NCBI GenBank assembly: GCA_963169475.1
Contig: CAUJFT010000443.1
Location: 1-16,819, forward strand
Length of the DNA stretch: 16,819 bases
From: Bacteroidota bacterium
Lineage (GTDB): Bacteria; Bacteroidota; Bacteroidia; J057
Reading direction: 5' to 3'
A program made the position numbers and the translations under genes. Below, in pieces: positions 15,339 through 16,819 of the stretch. The notes under the pieces are model-generated. The model ran no database searches, had not been told where the DNA came from, and was given only the letters and a program-made list of their open reading frames with translations. How positions within the stretch are numbered: the stretch's first letter is position 1; each line of letters starts with the position of its first letter.

Positions 15339-16577
15339 CTAACGGTTTATTTTTTTTGACTCTTCGTTTATTTGATGGATTAAAATATCCACTTGATTCA
15401 TAAAGTCATTAAATTTAGAACGAATATTTTTTATGGGTATAGCCTTGTTCCATGTATCTTGATGCTTGGGTTTGACTTGTAAGTTAAAAAGACGCGCCGT
15501 ATTTTTACCAAATTCAATGCCTGCTTTTCTATTCAGTCCTAAGTTTTCCATTTGCCACGAAGAAGAACGAATGTAAAAAACGCCCTCTCTCGTTACGATA
15601 TAAAGTGTTATTTTTAGCCCACTTCCATTGGGGTCAGGAAATTTTACAGAAAAACTTGCAGTTTTCCAATCAATATAAAGTCCTTTGTCTTTTGAAATTT
15701 GCAAAATATGTTTCGCAGCATCAACGCTTTCTCTATCTGTATTTTGCAAAAGCTGCTCAAAGAAATCATCTTCGGTAATTGTGGTTCTTATATAGTTGGT
15801 TTTAGGCTTATCTTCTTTAAAATCGGTTTCTATTGCAACAGTATTATTGAATGAGTTGTTTTCAATTTTAACGATTGCTCTTGTGATTTCTTTCGTTCTT
15901 GTGATTAGATTTGGAATAACAATTAAACCAGCTTCGTCATTTGGATTTTTGTAAACTTGGAGTTCCACAAGCCCAAGTGTAAACCGAAGCTGAACAGTAC
16001 TTTGTAGATAATCCACCATCTCCTCTACGCTTTCCCTTATTCCGTCCCCAACAATCAATAACAAAATTCGCCCTCGTTTTAAGTTTCTTTCTATATTATC
16101 AATGATGATTTGCTCCTCTCTTTCTTCTATTAACTCAAACTCTTTGATAGTTTCTATTATTCCCTTTGAATTGTTTTGGAGCAAGCGGTTTGATTGCCTA
16201 ACCCCCTCATTTAGTCTTGAAAAAGTCCAAGTACTAAGCTCCTTAGCATAATCCAGAATCTGCCCTACCACTTCTCTCTTAGCTTCCGGGTTTCTCCAAA
16301 GTTTGGTCTCAACAAGTGTCAAATATCCATTAGGTGAAATGTAGAGATTGTCAATATAGCCAACTGAAGTAGATATTTCGCGCCCCACGGCGATCAGCGG
16401 GGCAAAACCGCTTTCTATTTCGTCAATGGGTAAAATTTCTGGATTGTCATAAATAAGTTTTTGTAACCAATTTTCTGAAAATAACTTTTCATTTAGCGGT
16501 ACTCTTTCTAGCTTCAGCGAATTATTGGAACTAATAAAATAGGGAGTACCTTGTTGTCTATTTCCTTTATTTATCAT
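15339..16577 (-). CDS. PD-(D/E)XK nuclease-like protein of unknown function
   Basis: A protein of 412 residues without signal peptide or membrane segment. A PD-(D/E)XK type core is readable near the N-terminus: 'NPEILP' at 45-50, 'GYIDNLYISPNGYLTLVETK' at 73-92 with D76, E90 and K92 in the order D-x(13)-E-x-K, and 'REVVGQILDYAKEL' at 101-114 with the Q-x(3)-Y helix common in this superfamily. Later parts, 'RILLLIVGDGIRESVEEMV' and 'RFTLGLVELQVY', look like a second alpha/beta layer. The C-terminal 150 residues are unassigned. The core suggests metal-dependent DNA or RNA cleavage. No methyltransferase, helicase or other defence gene is next to it, so a restriction role is not supported by context. 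It lies between tRNA-Arg and the membrane-protein gene on the same strand; its own promoter is not clear. Confidence 0.8.
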   Translation of the reverse strand: MINKGNRQQGTPYFISSNNSLKLERVPLNEKLFSENWLQKLIYDNPEILPIDEIESGFAPLIAVGREISTSVGYIDNLYISPNGYLTLVETKLWRNPEAKREVVGQILDYAKELSTWTFSRLNEGVRQSNRLLQNNSKGIIETIKEFELIEEREEQIIIDNIERNLKRGRILLLIVGDGIRESVEEMVDYLQSTVQLRFTLGLVELQVYKNPNDEAGLIVIPNLITRTKEITRAIVKIENNSFNNTVAIETDFKEDKPKTNYIRTTITEDDFFEQLLQNTDRESVDAAKHILQISKDKGLYIDWKTASFSVKFPDPNGSGLKITLYIVTREGVFYIRSSSWQMENLGLNRKAGIEFGKNTARLFNLQVKPKHQDTWNKAIPIKNIRSKFNDFMNQVDILIHQINEESKKINR

Positions 16578-16596
16578 TTTGGGAATATCGTTTTTT

Positions 16597-16672
16597 ACTA
16601 CTAAGTAGTTCTAACTAAACAAATCATGTTAAGTTTAACCGAACTGAACCGAATACAAAACTCGTTACCGAA
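16597..16672. promoter_or_regulatory. Possible operator region upstream of the PD-(D/E)XK gene
   Basis: This stretch upstream of the minus-strand start holds an inverted repeat ACTAC-taa-GTAGT (16597-16609), a second one GTTAA-gt-TTAAC (16628-16639), and three copies of ACCGAA (16638, 16648 and 16667), the first two exactly 10 bp apart. I found no full TAnnTTTG element on the minus strand here. A binding site for a regulator is possible; chance is not excluded for such short repeats. Confidence 0.3.
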
Positions 16673-16731
16673 AGGTTTCAAGGTATATTCAACTTTTTGT
16701 TCGGAGAGGGGAGGGCGCGCCTGGAGCAAAT

Positions 16732-16770
16732 AAAAAACAGGTATTTGCGTTATACAAGTACCTGTTTTTT
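16732..16770 (-). terminator. Intrinsic terminator after tRNA-Arg (bidirectional in form)
   Basis: AAAAAACAGGTA at 16732-16743 pairs with TACCTGTTTTTT at 16759-16770. The stem extends inward by three more pairs after one mismatch, leaving a short loop. On the minus strand the hairpin ends in a T-run, 7 nt after the tRNA 3' end, so it fits termination of the tRNA transcript. It also has a T-run on the plus strand, but no plus-strand gene leads into it. Confidence 0.85.
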
Positions 16771-16776
16771 TGGTTG

Positions 16777-16819
16777 TGCACCCAGGAGGATTCGAACCCC
16801 CAACCTTCTGATCCGTAGT
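16777..16819 (-). tRNA. tRNA-Arg(ACG), 3' part only
   Basis: The minus strand shows the 3' half of a tRNA: anticodon loop C-T-A-C-G-G-A (anticodon ACG at positions 34-36), 3' anticodon stem TCAGA, variable loop AGGTT, T-arm GGGGG-TTCGAAT-CCTCC, acceptor strand TGGGTGC and discriminator A at base 16777. The next bases read CAA, so CCA is not encoded and must be added after transcription. The 5' half lies beyond the window edge (base 16819 is about position 31). The A at position 34 is the target of TadA, encoded at 4805-5251. Confidence 0.95.

Noticed and set aside
15334..15341. TAnnTTTG match on the minus strand as promoter of the GT-C-like gene
   Set aside because: TAGTTTTG fits the -7 element, but there is no TTG at the right distance and it overlaps the end of the upstream gene, so read-through from that gene is as likely.
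16714..16721. GC-rich 8-bp palindrome GGCGCGCC next to the terminator
   Set aside because: It is a single short palindrome with no matching partner or known signal; chance or a restriction-type site is enough to explain it.
15339..16819. Genomic island integrated at the 3' end of tRNA-Arg
   Set aside because: The nuclease-like gene does lie downstream of the tRNA 3' end, but I see no second copy of the tRNA 3' end in the window and no integrase gene.
1..16819. CRISPR array or phage genes
   Set aside because: No series of regularly spaced identical repeats and no capsid, terminase or integrase-like protein was found on either strand.

Overview
The window looks like chromosomal DNA of a member of the Bacteroidota. 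Three things point there. The partial first gene ends in a gliding-motility/type IX secretion sorting domain (CHU_C type B) after HYR, SprB and PKD modules. At least five genes are preceded by the phylum's own promoter motif, TAnnTTTG, four of them with a TTG-type -33 element 18-21 nt upstream. The tRNA at the right edge also reads like a Bacteroidota tRNA-Arg(ACG). The DNA is AT-rich and starts lack obvious Shine-Dalgarno sequences, as is usual in the phylum. I cannot name genus or species.

Layout, left to right. (1) 1-2394: 3' part of a large secreted, adhesin-like mosaic protein, followed by a terminator-like hairpin. (2) 2455-3350: about 900 bp without an intact gene, holding two decayed transposase genes, an IS630-type remnant that keeps only its two ends and an ISAs1-type C-terminal remnant with a stop and a frameshift. 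(3) 3354-5251: a fresh promoter drives a cytoplasmic leucine-rich-repeat protein and tadA, the tRNA adenosine deaminase. (4) 5248-9004, minus strand: a solitary nuoH (complex I membrane subunit) with a TTG start and its own promoter, and an exported GH3/PA14 protein in which the usual catalytic motifs appear to be missing. (5) 9235-13421, plus strand: an orphan TerD-family protein, then a PstS-like lipoprotein, an exported TPR protein and a small unknown membrane protein. (6) 13406-16577, minus strand: a large polytopic membrane protein with an early Asn-Asp-Asp motif typical of GT-C-like glycosyltransferases, and a protein with a PD-(D/E)XK nuclease signature. (7) 16732-16819: a terminator and the 3' part of tRNA-Arg(ACG).

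Most genes are single units with separate promoters and do not form one pathway. The likely co-transcribed groups are LRR-tadA and PstS-TPR-unknown. In many Bacteroidota a PstS-like protein and a TPR protein follow ExbB/ExbD/TonB genes; that part is absent here. The most unusual item is the GH3 homologue: full length and with an intact frame, yet without the nucleophile motif, the Lys-His motif or the Asp-Gly-Pro motif. It may be a pseudoenzyme or a divergent subfamily. I found no CRISPR array, intact mobile element or complete defence system.
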